A DNA stretch of 64,000 nt from Onchocerca volvulus (Eukaryota; Nematoda; Chromadorea; Rhabditida; Onchocercidae), in NCBI GenBank assembly GCA_000499405.2, contig HG738140.1, positions 1,114,188-1,178,187 of the forward strand. Reading direction: 5' to 3'. The notes under the pieces were generated by a model. That model was given only the letters and a program-made list of their open reading frames with translations, made no database searches and was not told the DNA's origin. Positions 10,359 to 23,675 of the stretch are shown here, piece after piece. Positions within the stretch are counted from its first letter, which is position 1; every line of letters starts with the position of its first letter. A program made the position numbers and the translations under genes.

Positions 10359-13322
10359 TCACTTTTTCCTTATCATGAATCGTTGTATTGCATTTAGACA
10401 TTCTGTACTTTGCCAGCGTTGCATCAGCAGAGAAATTTCTCGTTCATTTTGTGCTAGGAGTGCCTCACGATGTATGTTTCGGAGTAATTTTTTGTTGTAG
10501 AACAGTGATTCAGGCGGTAATTGCGATATCTTTCGTACGTAAGTTTCTGTCTCTTCTCTAAAATTGAGTGACGGCACTACTCGACATACCAAATTTCGCT
10601 CAAATGCTTCTTGTGCAGTCAATTTCTTATCGAAAATTAAAATTTCTGATGCCTGAAATAATTTAAAAATATAAAATATATGATTTCTATTAAAATTATA
10701 TCAATTTTACGAGTGGAAGTTTATGGTACTGTTATATAGTTGTTAAATAACATAGTCTTCATCTATGGCATAATTTGAAATCAGTTTGTATTCATGTTTG
10801 CTGTAAAACCATTTATTTATTGGCTTATTAACTTATTTTTTATGTAATTGCCAACCTTGCTATATCCCATTATCATCGGAAATGTGTATGACGAGCAACC
10901 TTCCGGAGATTGTCCGAGCGATGTGAATGGTGTACTGAAGGTTGCCTAAAATTTTGAAATGTTTTTATCTGTAAATTTATATGAGTAATAAATAATCTTG
11001 TTATTGAAATCAGAAAAGAAAGAAATTTCCAACAAACCTTATCAGAAGCAATAACTAGATCAAATAAAGGAAGTATAGTAACAGCAATGCCAATTGCAGG
11101 ACCATTGATGAGTGCGACCAAGGGTTTTTTATGATTAATATAAGCGGTAACGTAAGATTTCAGTACTTGACCTGCCTCAGAAGCCATCCGTGGTATATCT
11201 TTGCGACCATTAATTTTGGTGAAATTCGACAGGTCGTTACCGCTACAGAAATACTGGCCTGATCCTGTCAATTCGAACTTATAATTTTAGGAACATAATT
11301 CATAGATTTTCAATTAAAATGTTTGAAGGCTGAGAAATGCTTGGAATCAGAAGTGGTACTATGCTGCAAATAATGTGATAAGAATATTTACCAGTGAACG
11401 CAGTAACTGTGGTATCAATCTCATTTGCGTAATTCAAGGCATTCGTAATACCGTTGTACATCTAAATTTTAATTTTAAATTTGGAACTGTAACTGAAATT
11501 AAGTCATTAGCATCAATCACTTTCCTATATCTAACCAATTTTCGCATGATATTATATCATGTAACATTTCAAATGCTTTAATTTCACGCACATCTCTGCT
11601 TCCAATACAATTCCAAATTGTTAGCAGCTTAAATTTGAATAATTCTATAATTATTCACTCAAATATTTGAAGAATATTGAAAATAATTATAGATTATGCA
11701 AGAAATTTTCTTTATTTACCTCATAAGTTAAAGCATTATATTTGTTTGGCCTATTAAGCTTTATCCATAAAATCTTATCTTCAATCATAACATCAAGACC
11801 AGGTATAGGTTTCAAACCGTCGCATGTTGTCGGAAGCAAAACTTCTGCATCTGTTGCAGATAATTTATTGACCATATCGATGTACATTTTTTGTGCTTCA
11901 TCCTAAATAATTACTATTTTGCATTTGATAGAGTTGCAAATTCAGCTGTAAGAAGAAGCGAACAGGATGTATAAAATGAACGTAAGAAATGAAAAATTGT
12001 AAAATTTAATTATTCAAAAAGAAATACCATTGATTTCCCCTTGAATTCCTTCCAAGCATCATATTTCGCTTGTGATGGCGATAACAGTAAAGGTCGTTTG
12101 CCTTCAACATCACCAATCGTTCCCTTTAAGATGAAATAGTTTCATGAATATTTCAAAGAAACATTGAAAAAATTTTTATTACGTTTAAAAAAAATAATAT
12201 TCTATTAAAGAAAGAATAATTATGATAGATTTACTTGTTTATAAAGCCCATAAAGTTTCAGTTTTGTTGATATGTCTGGTTCTTCTGGCAATTGCTTTAT
12301 CTTCTCAAGAGCTTGTTGAAATTCTGCTTTCCAAGATTTCAATCTGCAACTCAGCTTGAATAGACGGGAAATTTAGAAATTTAAGGAAAAAATTTGAAGT
12401 TCTAAAGTGAAAAAATTGAGGAAGAATTTGTTAACAGTCTTCCATTAATATTTCGTATATAAATTATCAATTAAAAAATGACGAATTTCCTAATTTTTTA
12501 ATGCTAATTTATTAATTGAATTTCATCAAAGAATTTTAAAAAGAAATCACGATCTATTTGTTTATGCTAATTACTGGAGATATAAAAATGCCATTTTTTG
12601 CAAGAAATTTAGAAAATTTCCTTTTTTTTTTTTTAAATATATAGTTTCAGCTAGTCCGAAAGTTCTTAAATACGCGACTTATCTATATAAAAACACGCTC
12701 ATATTCGAATGCAATGTGATTTCAAAATTTTCAAATCAATCAGTGAAAAATTTGAAATGTTGTATGACAGATAACAACGAACATTTACATTTTTATTTAT
12801 ATAGATGATAAATGAAAATGCTCCAAAATGCTTCACATTTTATTGCTTTCTTCAAAACATTGAAAAATATCAACTAAATAGAAAAATCGATCAATAAATC
12901 AAAATATTTTTCTCTCTAATTTCCTTCTTTCATCATTTTAACCAAACAGCATTCAGCAAGAATTTTTTCAATTTTTCAAATATTTTCTTATCTAATAGTC
13001 AAAAAAAAAAATTATTTAAAAAAAGAAGCAATATTTAATAAGGAATATTTCAATTGTAGAAGTTTTAAGACTGGAAAATATATTTCAAGAAATTTTTTTT
13101 CCCACGATTGATAAGATATGATTAATTGATTAGCACGTATCACGTAATCTGATAATGAATAATGCGTGACGTGGATGTGAACTATTCCAAAAAAACATAT
13201 GTACTTTTTTTTTTTTTTTAAATTGATCAAAAAATAAAAATAAAAAGTTTACTGAAAAAGTCTTACCGTAAAAAAAATTTCGATGATTGGAAGCGAAATG
13301 ATAATGATAATGTAAAATTCAT
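10359..13322 (-). CDS. ech-4: acyl-CoA-binding domain / enoyl-CoA delta-isomerase fusion (ECI2 type)
   Basis: This enzyme moves double bonds of unsaturated enoyl-CoA (3-enoyl to trans-2-enoyl) so that beta-oxidation can continue. Eight exons: 13267-13322, 12235-12343, 12028-12123, 11720-11902, 11392-11461, 11038-11264, 10856-10945 and 10359-10652, giving 374 residues. An acyl-CoA-binding domain (about 20-105, with LYKQ, GKRP and KYDAWK) precedes the crotonase fold. The oxyanion-hole motif FCSGNDL is at 177-183. The catalytic glutamate is E262 in GQSPEG. The first exon encodes a basic, acid-free, Ser/Phe-rich start ([19 protein letters not shown]) typical of mitochondrial import. The C-terminus is IRKK and lacks the SKL peroxisomal signal of vertebrate ECI2. 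The symbol follows the C. elegans ACBP-ECI protein and is by analogy. An acceptor (CATTTTAG) 14 bases before the ATG suits trans-splicing. Confidence 0.93.
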
Positions 13323-14664
13323 AGAGAAATAATTTCTAAAATGATCGAAAAAACCAAATGTATTGATCGTAAATGTTGTTCAAAATGTTCATCCACAACA
13401 TTCATTCGGTACAAAGTTCATCAATCGTTCTGGTGATATTATAGACAAAGAAATACTACGAACATTATCAATCAATCAATTTATTGCATTATTTTGTCTC
13501 AAGAGATTACAATCGACAACAGAAAAGTGAATCGTTAGAAATTATTAGTTAATTGTTTTAATCGAGATTTTAATTAATTAAGATTGTTGTCGATTGAAAT
13601 GAAATCATACTTATTAAAAAAAAAAAATCCATTTTATCACTATCTGAAGTGACAATGATTGGATAATAATAGTTCGAAATAAGCCTGGACCATCATTTGT
13701 TAGACTATGTTAAGAACAATTTGGCGGCTCAATAAAATGAAAGTATATATGATGGCTATTATCTATTGTCCAGCAAACTTCTACATATCTATTTTAATTC
13801 TTTTAATTAAATAATTCGAATATTTGAACTTAATGATATAATACGAAATCATATGCTTTCGCAGTAACAAATTATGCTTGATCATTTTAATAGAATTATG
13901 TTCAACTATTGAAATTCTTATAAATGGAATATTTGAGGTAATAACGAATATTCCAATCAAAAACTTATCTAATATAGCATCTAATATGTACATAAACCCC
14001 AACTTATTGGAAATACTACGTTGGATTAATTTGCATATATCAATAAAGAGAAGAAAAAAATATCATCTTACCTAATGTTTATTTTTTCAACATGCAAATT
14101 CAGAATATGAAGGAAGATGTTTATGATAAATTCAGTCTCATAAACAAATTTTATTATTCACAAGAACATATCGCTTCACAAGAGATAGAAAAACTTTCTA
14201 CACAGAAAAGTAGGAAAACAAAAGCCAGGGAATTTATAACTGTATAACAAAAAAAAATTCTTTTGATTCTTTTCCAATTTAATTCAATCTGAAATATATT
14301 TTAATATGTTTACAAAGTAACCTTAACCATAAGAAAATATACGAGCACTATTCACAGAGAGAAATTACTCGTATAATTTCTAGATTAAAATCATTAAATA
14401 TTCACAAAGTAACGCGAAGTAAATTTTACAACAGATAACGAAAAAACGAAATATAATAAGGAAATGCAATTCATTAATAAAACACACGAAATTTAGACAA
14501 ACAGACTAACATACCGATTGAAACACTTCTACATGAAGTAAATTACAATTTAAATTTAATCTGGAACACATTCTAATATCCTTACAAAATGATCTTTATC
14601 ATAAAAAAAGTGTTAGAGCATTACTCACAAAACCGAAAGAAACTACTTTTCTGCATAATTGGAC
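13323..14664. other. spacer between rec-8 and the ECI gene, no gene seen
   Basis: AT-rich sequence. Overlapping open frames on both strands near 13780-14075 are Ile/Leu/Asn-rich and show no family features, so they were not called. Both flanking genes run on the minus strand. Confidence 0.5.
13336..13343 (-). promoter_or_regulatory. probable spliced-leader acceptor for the ECI gene
   Basis: CATTTTAG on the minus strand ends about 13 bases before the start codon. No upstream exon is needed to complete the protein. Confidence 0.45.
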
Positions 14665-17600
14665 TCATGAAAGGCGAATGACAATTTCGCCAAAGTTCTC
14701 CTCTTGTTTAACCTCAACTTTTTGTATCGCCAGTAATTCTAAAGTTGTCATTATTTTGCAGAGAGAGAAAATATAAAAGAAAGCTTTCAATTTCTAATAT
14801 TATTATCAAAAAATAGTCTGCAGGTGACATAGGATAAAGTTATAGCATTGTCTTCGGAATAGTATCATTAATTATTCCGCATCACTCAAAAAATTTGGTA
14901 ATTAAGCTAAATTTGCAAAGCAAAAGAAAAAACGAAAACAAAATAAAACAACAATAAAAAAAAAAGAACATACCTAGCAGGTTCGTAAAAGCTTTAGCTA
15001 CAAACACTGTAGAACGACCGCGAACTAGTTCCGAAAAACATACCGTTGAGACCTCGTGAAAATTGAGAAATTCAGTTATCAATCTGAAAAACATCCGAAA
15101 AAAAAAAACGGTCAAATGTAGCTTCCAATTTTCACTTTTAGTAAATATAATTTGAGTTCAGGAATTCCATGGAATTCAAGATGTCTCGTAGAATAATACT
15201 AAAAAACATGAATGCAATGAATTTCAAAAAAGTATAAAAATGAAACTAATTGACTGCCAAAATCAGCAGTTTCTCTACAGAATAGTTATAACAAAAAAAT
15301 ATCAATAGATGTGTTATGAGAGCAATTATACAAAAAAATCCTTAAGTTTATGCATTAATAAAAATATAAGAAGAAAAGCTACCCCAAAAAATCATCGGTC
15401 TTTTGTGTTTGATAGTATACTGGAACGGAACTGTCTCCTGTTTCCACCGTACTTTCTACTTTATTAACTTTTAACTGAAATTGATCCTGCACCACCGAGA
15501 TCTTCTGAATCTTTTTCTGATGCTGAGAACCTTGGCGCATTTCATACTCAGAATATCCTTCATCTATTTTAAAACAAAAATTAATTGCTGCTTTTGAAAA
15601 TTCACAAATACTTCAACTTTAAGTTTTTAAATTTTAATAATAATTGCAATGTAACATAAGTCCATAACCGACAGATACGATTTATAAAATTATGGAAAAA
15701 CATACCAACAAGAAAATTTTCAGTGCTACTTTCCAGTCTCGTTGCACGTAGTTCAGATTCTGCAAAAAAGAGAAGAAAAAGAAAAGACCATTTTATCATA
15801 GATTTGAACCAGATGAATTCGTCACACTTTTATTACAAATTATGATTTTAATAAAGAATCGTTACTTACCAATCGCCAAGTTCGAAAATAGGTCCGTGAC
15901 TCGAGCTTTTTCCGCCGATAAAATCAAGCTATCATCCATGCGCTGAAACCGAAAATAATGATATTTAATTATAAATTTGGTAGCTGGAATATTTGGAATA
16001 TTTGTACTCGAATCGAATAAAAAATTAAGTTTTGATTATTAAAAGAAATCCAATTATAAAATTCAATTTTTCTCTCTTCAGGTACTTCATTCAGATGAGA
16101 ATGCTATAGTTTATCAGTACTGTGATCAATTTGAGCCACATACAGTAATGTGAAAGTCGCGATGATTAGAATATCAAATGCGATAGGATGTTTGTTTCAG
16201 AAGCTGTAAACAAGCAAAGAAGGAATCACTAAAGACTGAGGAATGGAATATTTGATGATCAGGATTTAGTAATTTTAGGAGCAAATGAACTAATTGGAAT
16301 ATCTTGACAATTATAAAAAGGAGAGCGTCATTTTAATAAGATTATAAAGGAATATATTAAAATCACTGAGCAATCCTAGGAAGCTTAGTAATTGGCAGCT
16401 ATGCACTGAAACTCGCAGTCTTTTTTTTCCTTCTTATTTATTTTCGAATTCATACCGCTTGTAATGGATCCTCCCCAGCAGTTCTTTCAAAAATAGAAGC
16501 CACGGATATTTTCATTTTCTCATCAAATTGTCGACTATCCCTGAAGGCAATTGGCAATTCTCCATCTGATCTAAGTTGTGATGAGGGATCGGCGGTACGC
16601 TGAAATAATCCGACACTAAAATAATTTATGTGCAATATATGGAATCAGTAAATAGAAATATGAAATCTAATTCTGAACAAAATATTACAAGCAAAGTCTT
16701 TAAAATTATTTGAATATATCAAAAAATAACAAAAGCTCTTAAAATATCCATTTTTGACATATTACAATTCAAATAACAAAGTTAAGGAAGTAGAATAAGA
16801 GAGAATTCCACAAAAACTCTGGCAAGAAGGTATTTCTTTAAATTGATGGAAAAATGCTATATTAAATATAAATAAAAATATTATTAATCAAAATCGAATA
16901 TTAGATGTAACAAGAAAATATAGAAATTGTATTTAATTAAGCATTGCTACATACTGTGCTACCAAAAGGTGCTGTAGAAGCGGTATTTCGTCGTTCTTGT
17001 TCAATATCTTCAATTATTGGTGTAACAATCTGTCGTTCCAGATCTTGCAATTTGCTTTTCGCGGATCCATGTGAGGTAGATTCGGTTGATATCTCTCTTT
17101 TTACTGAAGAATGTTGCAACATTCGTATTGGCGGTGCCTGCATCGGTTCTAATTGCATTGCCTCTTCATATTGAAGTGGTGGTTCATCGTATTCCGGTGC
17201 TGCGATCCAAGCATCCAAATTCGACATGCGATTTTTTGAGAATTCTGCAACGGATACCCATCAATGGAAGACTAGATGTTCCTAAAGATTCTCATAAAAA
17301 AAATTTCTTCAAATTTCGCTCATCCTATCTAAATCCAACGTTGAATTCCATTTTTCTCTTACATATGATTTCTCACATATTTCAATATTCGGTAAATATA
17401 TTTCAAGAAACGGTTCACATCAACAGAGTGAACGATCAGAAAAGGAAGTACCAGTTAAAAATGGAACAAGCAGTTAAATGAATGTAAAATTAAAGAGAGT
17501 CTTATCGAACTGAAACAGCAAAATGAAAAAATTCAAATTTCACCGCGCAATGTCATTGGGCGAACATCAAATAAATCTTGAACTGTTACCGTCCCATGTT

Positions 17601-20599
17601 TTGATATTTGAGGAATCATTTCATCACATGTATGTAGCAAATCATGACTGCTATCGATCTGGGCTTGAAGCTGTGCCTGAAACATTCGAAAAATAGTTTA
17701 ACTTGAGATAAATTTGCCAATGTTGATGAAGAAAAAAAACAAATGTTGATAACAAATAAGTAACAGATTTACCTTATTGAACATAGTTATTTCATCAATT
17801 ATAATACCATGCTTGCGGCGTTTCTTCTTTGGAATTAACATCTGCGAATCATGCACTTCACTCAATTCAAGTATCTTAAAAAAATGGTCAAAAAGTTAGC
17901 GAGTTTACAATTCTGTAATGGAATTTCAAAGATTCTTTTAAACAATCTTTCTGCCCTAGAAAATAGTATCATATTTCAAAATATGTAATATATGCTTTTT
18001 TTGGTGTTCAAAATAACGGGTAAGAAACTGGAATAGGGAAAGCCAAAATTAAAATATTGATATATCTATAAATTAAGTCATTCAAACAGAAAAGGAAGCA
18101 TAAGCATAACGAAAATTCACTGATAAGCATGTTGGATGCTTAGTTTCTGGTTCTCGTAGAGTTTCATCAGATCCCAAATCATACTGTCGCTCCTTACGTA
18201 TCTCGCTTTCATCGCTTACTTCCATCATTTCAAATACCTGTTCCTGCTGTAACTAATAAAAACAATAATTTTGGAGCATGAGAAATTCTTTTTTAAAGGC
18301 TTCTTTCCCTTTTATCGAAAGCGAATAGAGAAAGAATTTCTTACGAAAATTTTCCATTTTCTTTTTTTTTTTTTTTTTTTTTGCAACAAATTATCTCTAA
18401 TCTGCTGATCTATTGGTTTGACATAAAGAACTTTTACTTACATGTGTCGTTTTGGCAACATTCGCATTAGTCATTAGCACTTCAGGAACTACATTCATAA
18501 TGTATTCTTTGGATCCATTTGTGCTTCCTGATTTGCTTTCAATAACATGTTCGGTATCTTCTTTGAAAAGAGCTTCCCTGATAAATAAATTGAAATCAGC
18601 AGTTAAAAAGAAGTTTATTGAACTATTTTACTAACTATGGCTGAAAATGAAAAATAGTTGTATAGCAGAAATTCATTTTTTTATCTGAAAGAAAAATAAG
18701 AAATAAACTGATCGCTTAATTCTTATTCATTCTGCTAGATCTAGAATTTCCGAATATTCTTATTCTTAATTATGGATGAAGTTTTTAGCAAAAAAAGCTA
18801 GTCAATATATTACATTTGTTGAGCTTCGGCTGCTGTCAGTGGTCCAAAATCATCATTAAACATAGTATCAATTTCTGGAAGTGGCATATCTTCACGTAAA
18901 GTAATTGCATTGTAATCCAGCACAACCTTCAGATGATCACTTTCCTTTAAAATATAAAGTCATTTAAAATGAAATAAAAAATAATCCAAATATGCAAAAT
19001 CATTAGAAATCAAATAAATCTAATGAGAAGGTGTTACAAATGATTGTTTTCAGCATAATATTGCAAAGATCACTGGAACTGAAAAATAATGTCTTCTCAT
19101 CACACTGGAATGAAGATCACACAGTAGAGACAAAGTTTAATTTGATCTTTCTAACATTCAGTAATTATCAGAAAAGAAGTTCAAAAAATGGAAGAAATCT
19201 TTACAATAGTCTCAAATGAAGAATTCAGCATAAGTTCAGTATAATCGCTTCGTTTTGCTACGCGTTTCTTTCTATCTTTTTTACCTTTCATGGAGGATCT
19301 GTAATAGTTCGAAGTTTACTTTGTTATTAAACAGTAAAAAGTGAAAAAAAAAAAACTTGAATTATACTCTGCACTTCTGATAATGAAAGCAAGCTCAGCA
19401 GTATTACCATACATCTTCATGCAAAAATAAGAGCATTGTATCAAATAAAAAAAAGAGTTGATTTAATCATTTAATCTCACTTCATGAATATAAAAGATTG
19501 ACAATAAGGATCTGATCGGAAATAAAAAAAGTAGGATGGAAATTTATTCAAAGGAAAAAAAAAAGTACTCGTTCTTTTCTTCATCCTGAAAACGCCGTAT
19601 GATCGGAATAAACATCTCCATGTCTCCTAAACCATAAAAATTTAAAAATCTCTGACATTCTTCAAACATGTTTGTATTCCCTTTCACTCGAAAAAATGTA
19701 CTTCTCGAAAACCGAATTGCATAAACTTACTACACAGAATGTCACCTCGTTTTTGCACGATAAGCACAATGCCATAAGAAAGTTGTGCAAGCAAATAGAG
19801 AGAAAACTTGATTTCGCCTGATTTACCGTTTGGTATCTTTCCGAGTAGAAGTTCGCTGAAAAATCAGGCATTTACTGCTTATCCATAAAATCGCTTGAAT
19901 CTTCTAGTTCTTTAACACATGCATTTTTCATTTTTACTAAAAAACAATCAAGGATAATACAGTTACATAAATAAAATTACGTAATATCATGAACTTAAAA
20001 TATTTCTAAATTTAAATAAAAGAATTATTAATACTACACAGATGATTGATAAAAAAAATGGAAGATCACAAACTAACCAAGCTCTTTGCACATTCACTTC
20101 CAAAATAACCTTTCGTGATGGTCTCCATTTCTCATCAAAAACAATTCGCCTGGAAGCATAAAAAACTAGTAATTTAAAGTATCTTCGAAAGAAAAGAAAT
20201 TGGTAAAATCATAATTTAACACTATCCATCAAATCCTACAAGGAATTTCTTTTCTCTTTTTGCTAAATACGTACTTTTTGAGTAAAATAATTGATAAGTG
20301 GTAGGAAAAAAGATTAGGTTTCAATTGTTCTCATCAGCTTTCATGGCACATCATCTTGGCAATCAATAATTATCGTATTTCAAAAAAAAAAAAAAAAATT
20401 AGACTAGTCAAGTATTATTTGATCGATTACTCCAAATTAATTTTAGTTATGACTATAAATTACATGCAAATCAAAAATTTGATAATATTGTGCTACCCTG
20501 GCATAAAATATTTGGAAGAACTATGATTCACAAAATAACCAACCAAATGGTAGCCAATGGTTCATACCTTCTCATCAAGAGAGAAGGTATGAAGAACAT
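14665..20599 (-). CDS. rec-8: meiotic cohesin kleisin REC-8
   Basis: REC8 closes the cohesin ring between SMC1 and SMC3 on meiotic chromosomes until separase cuts it. Seventeen exons join in phase to 646 residues: 20568-20599, 20078-20149, 19731-19855, 19569-19626, 19205-19298, 18814-18944, 18442-18577, 18121-18252, 17773-17874, 17544-17676, 16955-17244, 16456-16599, 15870-15942, 15706-15759, 15383-15563, 14974-15083 and 14665-14738. The start MFFIPSLL matches the kleisin MFY start. VNVQRACELL (29-38) and KFSLYLLAQLSYGIV (51-65) match REC8 rather than RAD21. The last 55 residues form the C-terminal winged helix (VCFSELV, LLELLAIQKVEVKQEENFGEI). Basic patches GKKDRKKRVAKR and PKKKRRKHG suit nuclear import. 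The N-terminal segment lacks the WLAA motif of other kleisins and is about eight residues short. A candidate separase site is EQER in exon 11. The first exon is the least certain part. Confidence 0.9.
20561..20593. repeat. perfect 13-bp inverted repeat over rec-8 exon 1 and its donor site
   Basis: Arms TTCATACCTTCTC (20561-20573) and GAGAAGGTATGAA (20581-20593) are separated by a 7-base loop. In the rec-8 transcript one arm is the exon-intron boundary AGAAG/GUAUGAA, so the hairpin would pair the whole first 5' splice site with upstream coding bases. Confidence 0.9.
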
Positions 20600-20730
20600 T
20601 TTGAATCTCGAGATATCTGATGATTTATTCTAAATAATGCGCAAAATATCCTTTCGTAGATTGCTAATAACTGCACCTAAAAATCAATTTTGTAATCAAA
20701 TGCGCACTTGCTAAAGTACTGAATATTATG

Positions 20731-20975
20731 CGGCAAATAGTTTACGAATACGTAAGGAAATGAAGAAATGATATGGAAAGTAGCTAGCTTCCGAATATGT
20801 CGAAGTCATGAAGAAACGATATGGTAAATAATAAACGAATATGTTAAGGACATGAAGAAACGATTTCGCAAATAGTTTACGAATACGTGAGGACATGAAA
20901 AAACGGTTTAGCAAGTAGTTTAAGAATACGTAGGAATATGAAAAAATGATGTATGAAATGTTTGCGAATATATGA
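20731..20975. repeat. degenerate tandem repeat, unit about 43-47 bp, about six copies
   Basis: Each copy resembles GCAAATAGTTTACGAATACG followed by a GAGGACATGAAGAAACGATTT-like stretch. Copies differ at several positions and in length. The array explains the minus-strand open frame with repeated FF and RIRK motifs. Confidence 0.85.
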
Positions 20976-21504
20976 AAATTTACGAATAAGTCATATGTAA
21001 ATACTCGTATATTTTAATGCTCGAAACAATACTCCATCATACCATATAAAGAACTCATTATCGAGAAAAAAATATATATATATAGCGTAGTAATAACGAA
21101 ATATTTCATGAAAAATGCAATTAGAATCTATTAAATAATTATTTTGGACTACGATAGTTTTACAGAAGTGAAACGAAGAAAAGTAGAAAACAAAGAATAG
21201 AACTTGATAAAATATTGATCAACTGAAATCAATGAAGTGTCACATGATGAAGACGAACTGATGTAATTTAAAATGAATTTGGCGCATAATTAACTCAAAA
21301 TTAGTTTGAAATGAAAAATGACATAGTTCGAGATGATGGACTTCGCCTTATTTCATTCTCTTTCAATGATATGATAGCATATTTTGACAGTAATTACAAA
21401 TTCGAAAATCAATAAAATCCATCATTATTATAGATTTATCTTTCACAAAATCTGCAAGAAAATTTATATATTTCTCTATAAATTATTGTATATATATAAG
21501 GATA

Positions 21505-21656
21505 CACATAAATTTCAAGAATTCGAAGAAAAAAATTCAATCATCAATTAATTCTTAATTAATTCAATCATTTCAATTTAATCATTTATATAGATATATG
21601 CATACATATAAATTTCAAGAATTCGAAGGAAAAAAAATTCAATTCAATCATTAATT
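21505..21656. repeat. duplicated segment, about 98 bp apart
   Basis: TAAATTTCAAGAATTCGAAG followed by an A-run and ATTCAATCAT occurs near 21512 and again near 21609, each preceded by a TATA-rich stretch. This is a two-copy direct repeat. Confidence 0.75.
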
Positions 21657-22039
21657 AATTTTGAAAAATTTGTAATGAATTTGAATGGATTGAATTTAAT
21701 TAAATCTATTCAAATTAAATGAAAGGAATCGAAAAATCGATTGTAAGGAATCCATCTTATTATCCTCATACCAAAAAGCACGTAGTCAGAAAACAATGAA
21801 TAATACTGACTGATTGTATTCATCTTCGTCAGTAAGCATTTATCGATTCATCCGTTTTCCAAATCTTGAAACGTGTTATCTTATGACTTCCCATCAATTC
21901 CATCTACCCAATCAAATATTCCGACCGTAATCCTCTTGTACTACGGTTTACAGTAACAAGGGTTAAGAAGCGGACGAATATTAGTACCACGAAGAGTTGA
22001 CGCAACCTATGGAAAACAGAGTTGCGTGACTGGAATAAA

Positions 22040-22440
22040 ATCTTTTTTCAATAATGCCATCAACCGTAGTACTGTATCAAAAGCGGAAGTTACCCATCGT
22101 ACTGTATTAAAAGCGCAGATTCTACATCGTCCTATGTTAGAAGTGCAGATTACTCGTTGTACTGATCGAATTACTCGTTGTGTATATGAAAAGGTTACCC
22201 GTCATATTGTATTAAAGGTTGCCCGTCGTACTGTATTAAAGGTTATCCGTCGTACTGTATCAAAACTTCAAATTACTCATTTTATGTATTAAAAACGTCA
22301 CAATGTATTAAAAGCGCAAATTTTTAGTTGTGTATATTACAAATGTTATCCATTGTCCTGCGTTAATAGTCGCAGATTATCCGTTGTTTACATGAAAAAT
22401 GTAGGGTTACCTACCGTATTATGTTAAAAGCGCCAATTAA
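22040..22440. repeat. degenerate minisatellite, unit about 30-36 bp
   Basis: About a dozen diverged copies of a unit like CGTCGTACTGTATTAAAAGC then GCAGATTAC or GGTTACC. The 88-codon open frame over the left part is a by-product of the repeat and not a gene. Confidence 0.85.
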
Positions 22441-23170
22441 TCTTTGTCCTTTTAATAAGAAAATTGTTTTTAATTTTGCAAAAAATAATGTCTAAATATG
22501 AGATAATAAACATGAAAGAAATGTTGCGAAGTTTTGAATCGGCGAAATTTGGTAAAAATGATCAGATAGATCAGCTATCGAAGCATGTAAATTTATCGTA
22601 GTCCATCGTATTACAAGCGCAAGTTACACAAGTTATCAGTGCATTTTAGAACTTATGTTGCAAAATGTTATAATTATCCTGGTCAACTAGTAAAATTAAT
22701 TGCTGAAATGAGCTGAAAGTAGTTGTAAGAGCGACTTTATATCTGCTAGAGAAGTTGAAATCAATCCATGATTTAGACTATTTCTTTTGATGAATCAATT
22801 CATATGTAAAAATGATCCACTGATTGTATTGATCTGGAAAATCAGTAAAATCAATCATTTGTACTCGAAATATCTCTAGCAGAAAGAATACTCTTGAATA
22901 AATGCATCAAGCATGCACCTGCAGTATTTCTCCAATTCGATTGTCCGGTGATAAACTTTTTTATGTCTTTCAGATGTAAATTGGTAAAGCAAAGGCCGGT
23001 TCACGGACACCTAAAATAACACTGTGATTATGATCTCAATCAGTAATGGCAACATATCACAGTTCATTTTAGGTGATCGGAAATCCAGCATGCGGGGACT
23101 AATCAGGTATATAAAATACAAATACAACCAAAAAAAGGAAGAGAAAAGGAGAGACAAACCCAGAATTTGA

Positions 23171-23675
23171 CTCATTGGTAAAGGAAATTTTCGGGAGTGA
23201 AAAAACAAATCGAGGATTCCCGGGAAGACAAATACAAGAGAGATTGGTTATCATCCGCTTCCACATACCATCAATTCAGTGAATTTTTTCATCTGTATAG
23301 TTCTTATATGAGTCGATGAACATTAATTCGTGCATAATCGCAAAATAAAATTCTCCGTTTGCGATAAATCCAACGATTCGCACGTACTCTAACAGAATGA
23401 ACGTACGATTTTCAAAGAAAAGGAGAAACAGAGAGATAATGGATGGGCATGTATTTCGAAAATGTGTAGTGCATCAGCGCGCTGCATGAACAAAAGAATT
23501 TCGGGAGGTATACGGTAATAACATCACTCCGAAACGAGTGGACTGATCAAGATACCATAAATGGTTGATGAGCCAGGATATCTTGATAAGCAGAACGGGA
23601 AGATCCGAATCAGATTCACAGGTGAAAGAAATTCTCGGAAACGAAGAACATAAATCGGGGATTCCCGGGAGAACT
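23171..23675. repeat. two copies of a roughly 60-bp element
   Basis: The segments at about 23171-23230 and 23615-23673 share the order GGTAAAGGAAATT, TCGGGA or TCGGAA, AAATCGGGGATTCCCGGGA, with about 20-25 percent divergence by eye. The shared core contains a palindromic CCCGGG. Confidence 0.7.

Noticed and set aside
22026..22292. 88-codon open frame with repeated TVLK motifs
   Set aside because: It is the translation of a degenerate minisatellite.
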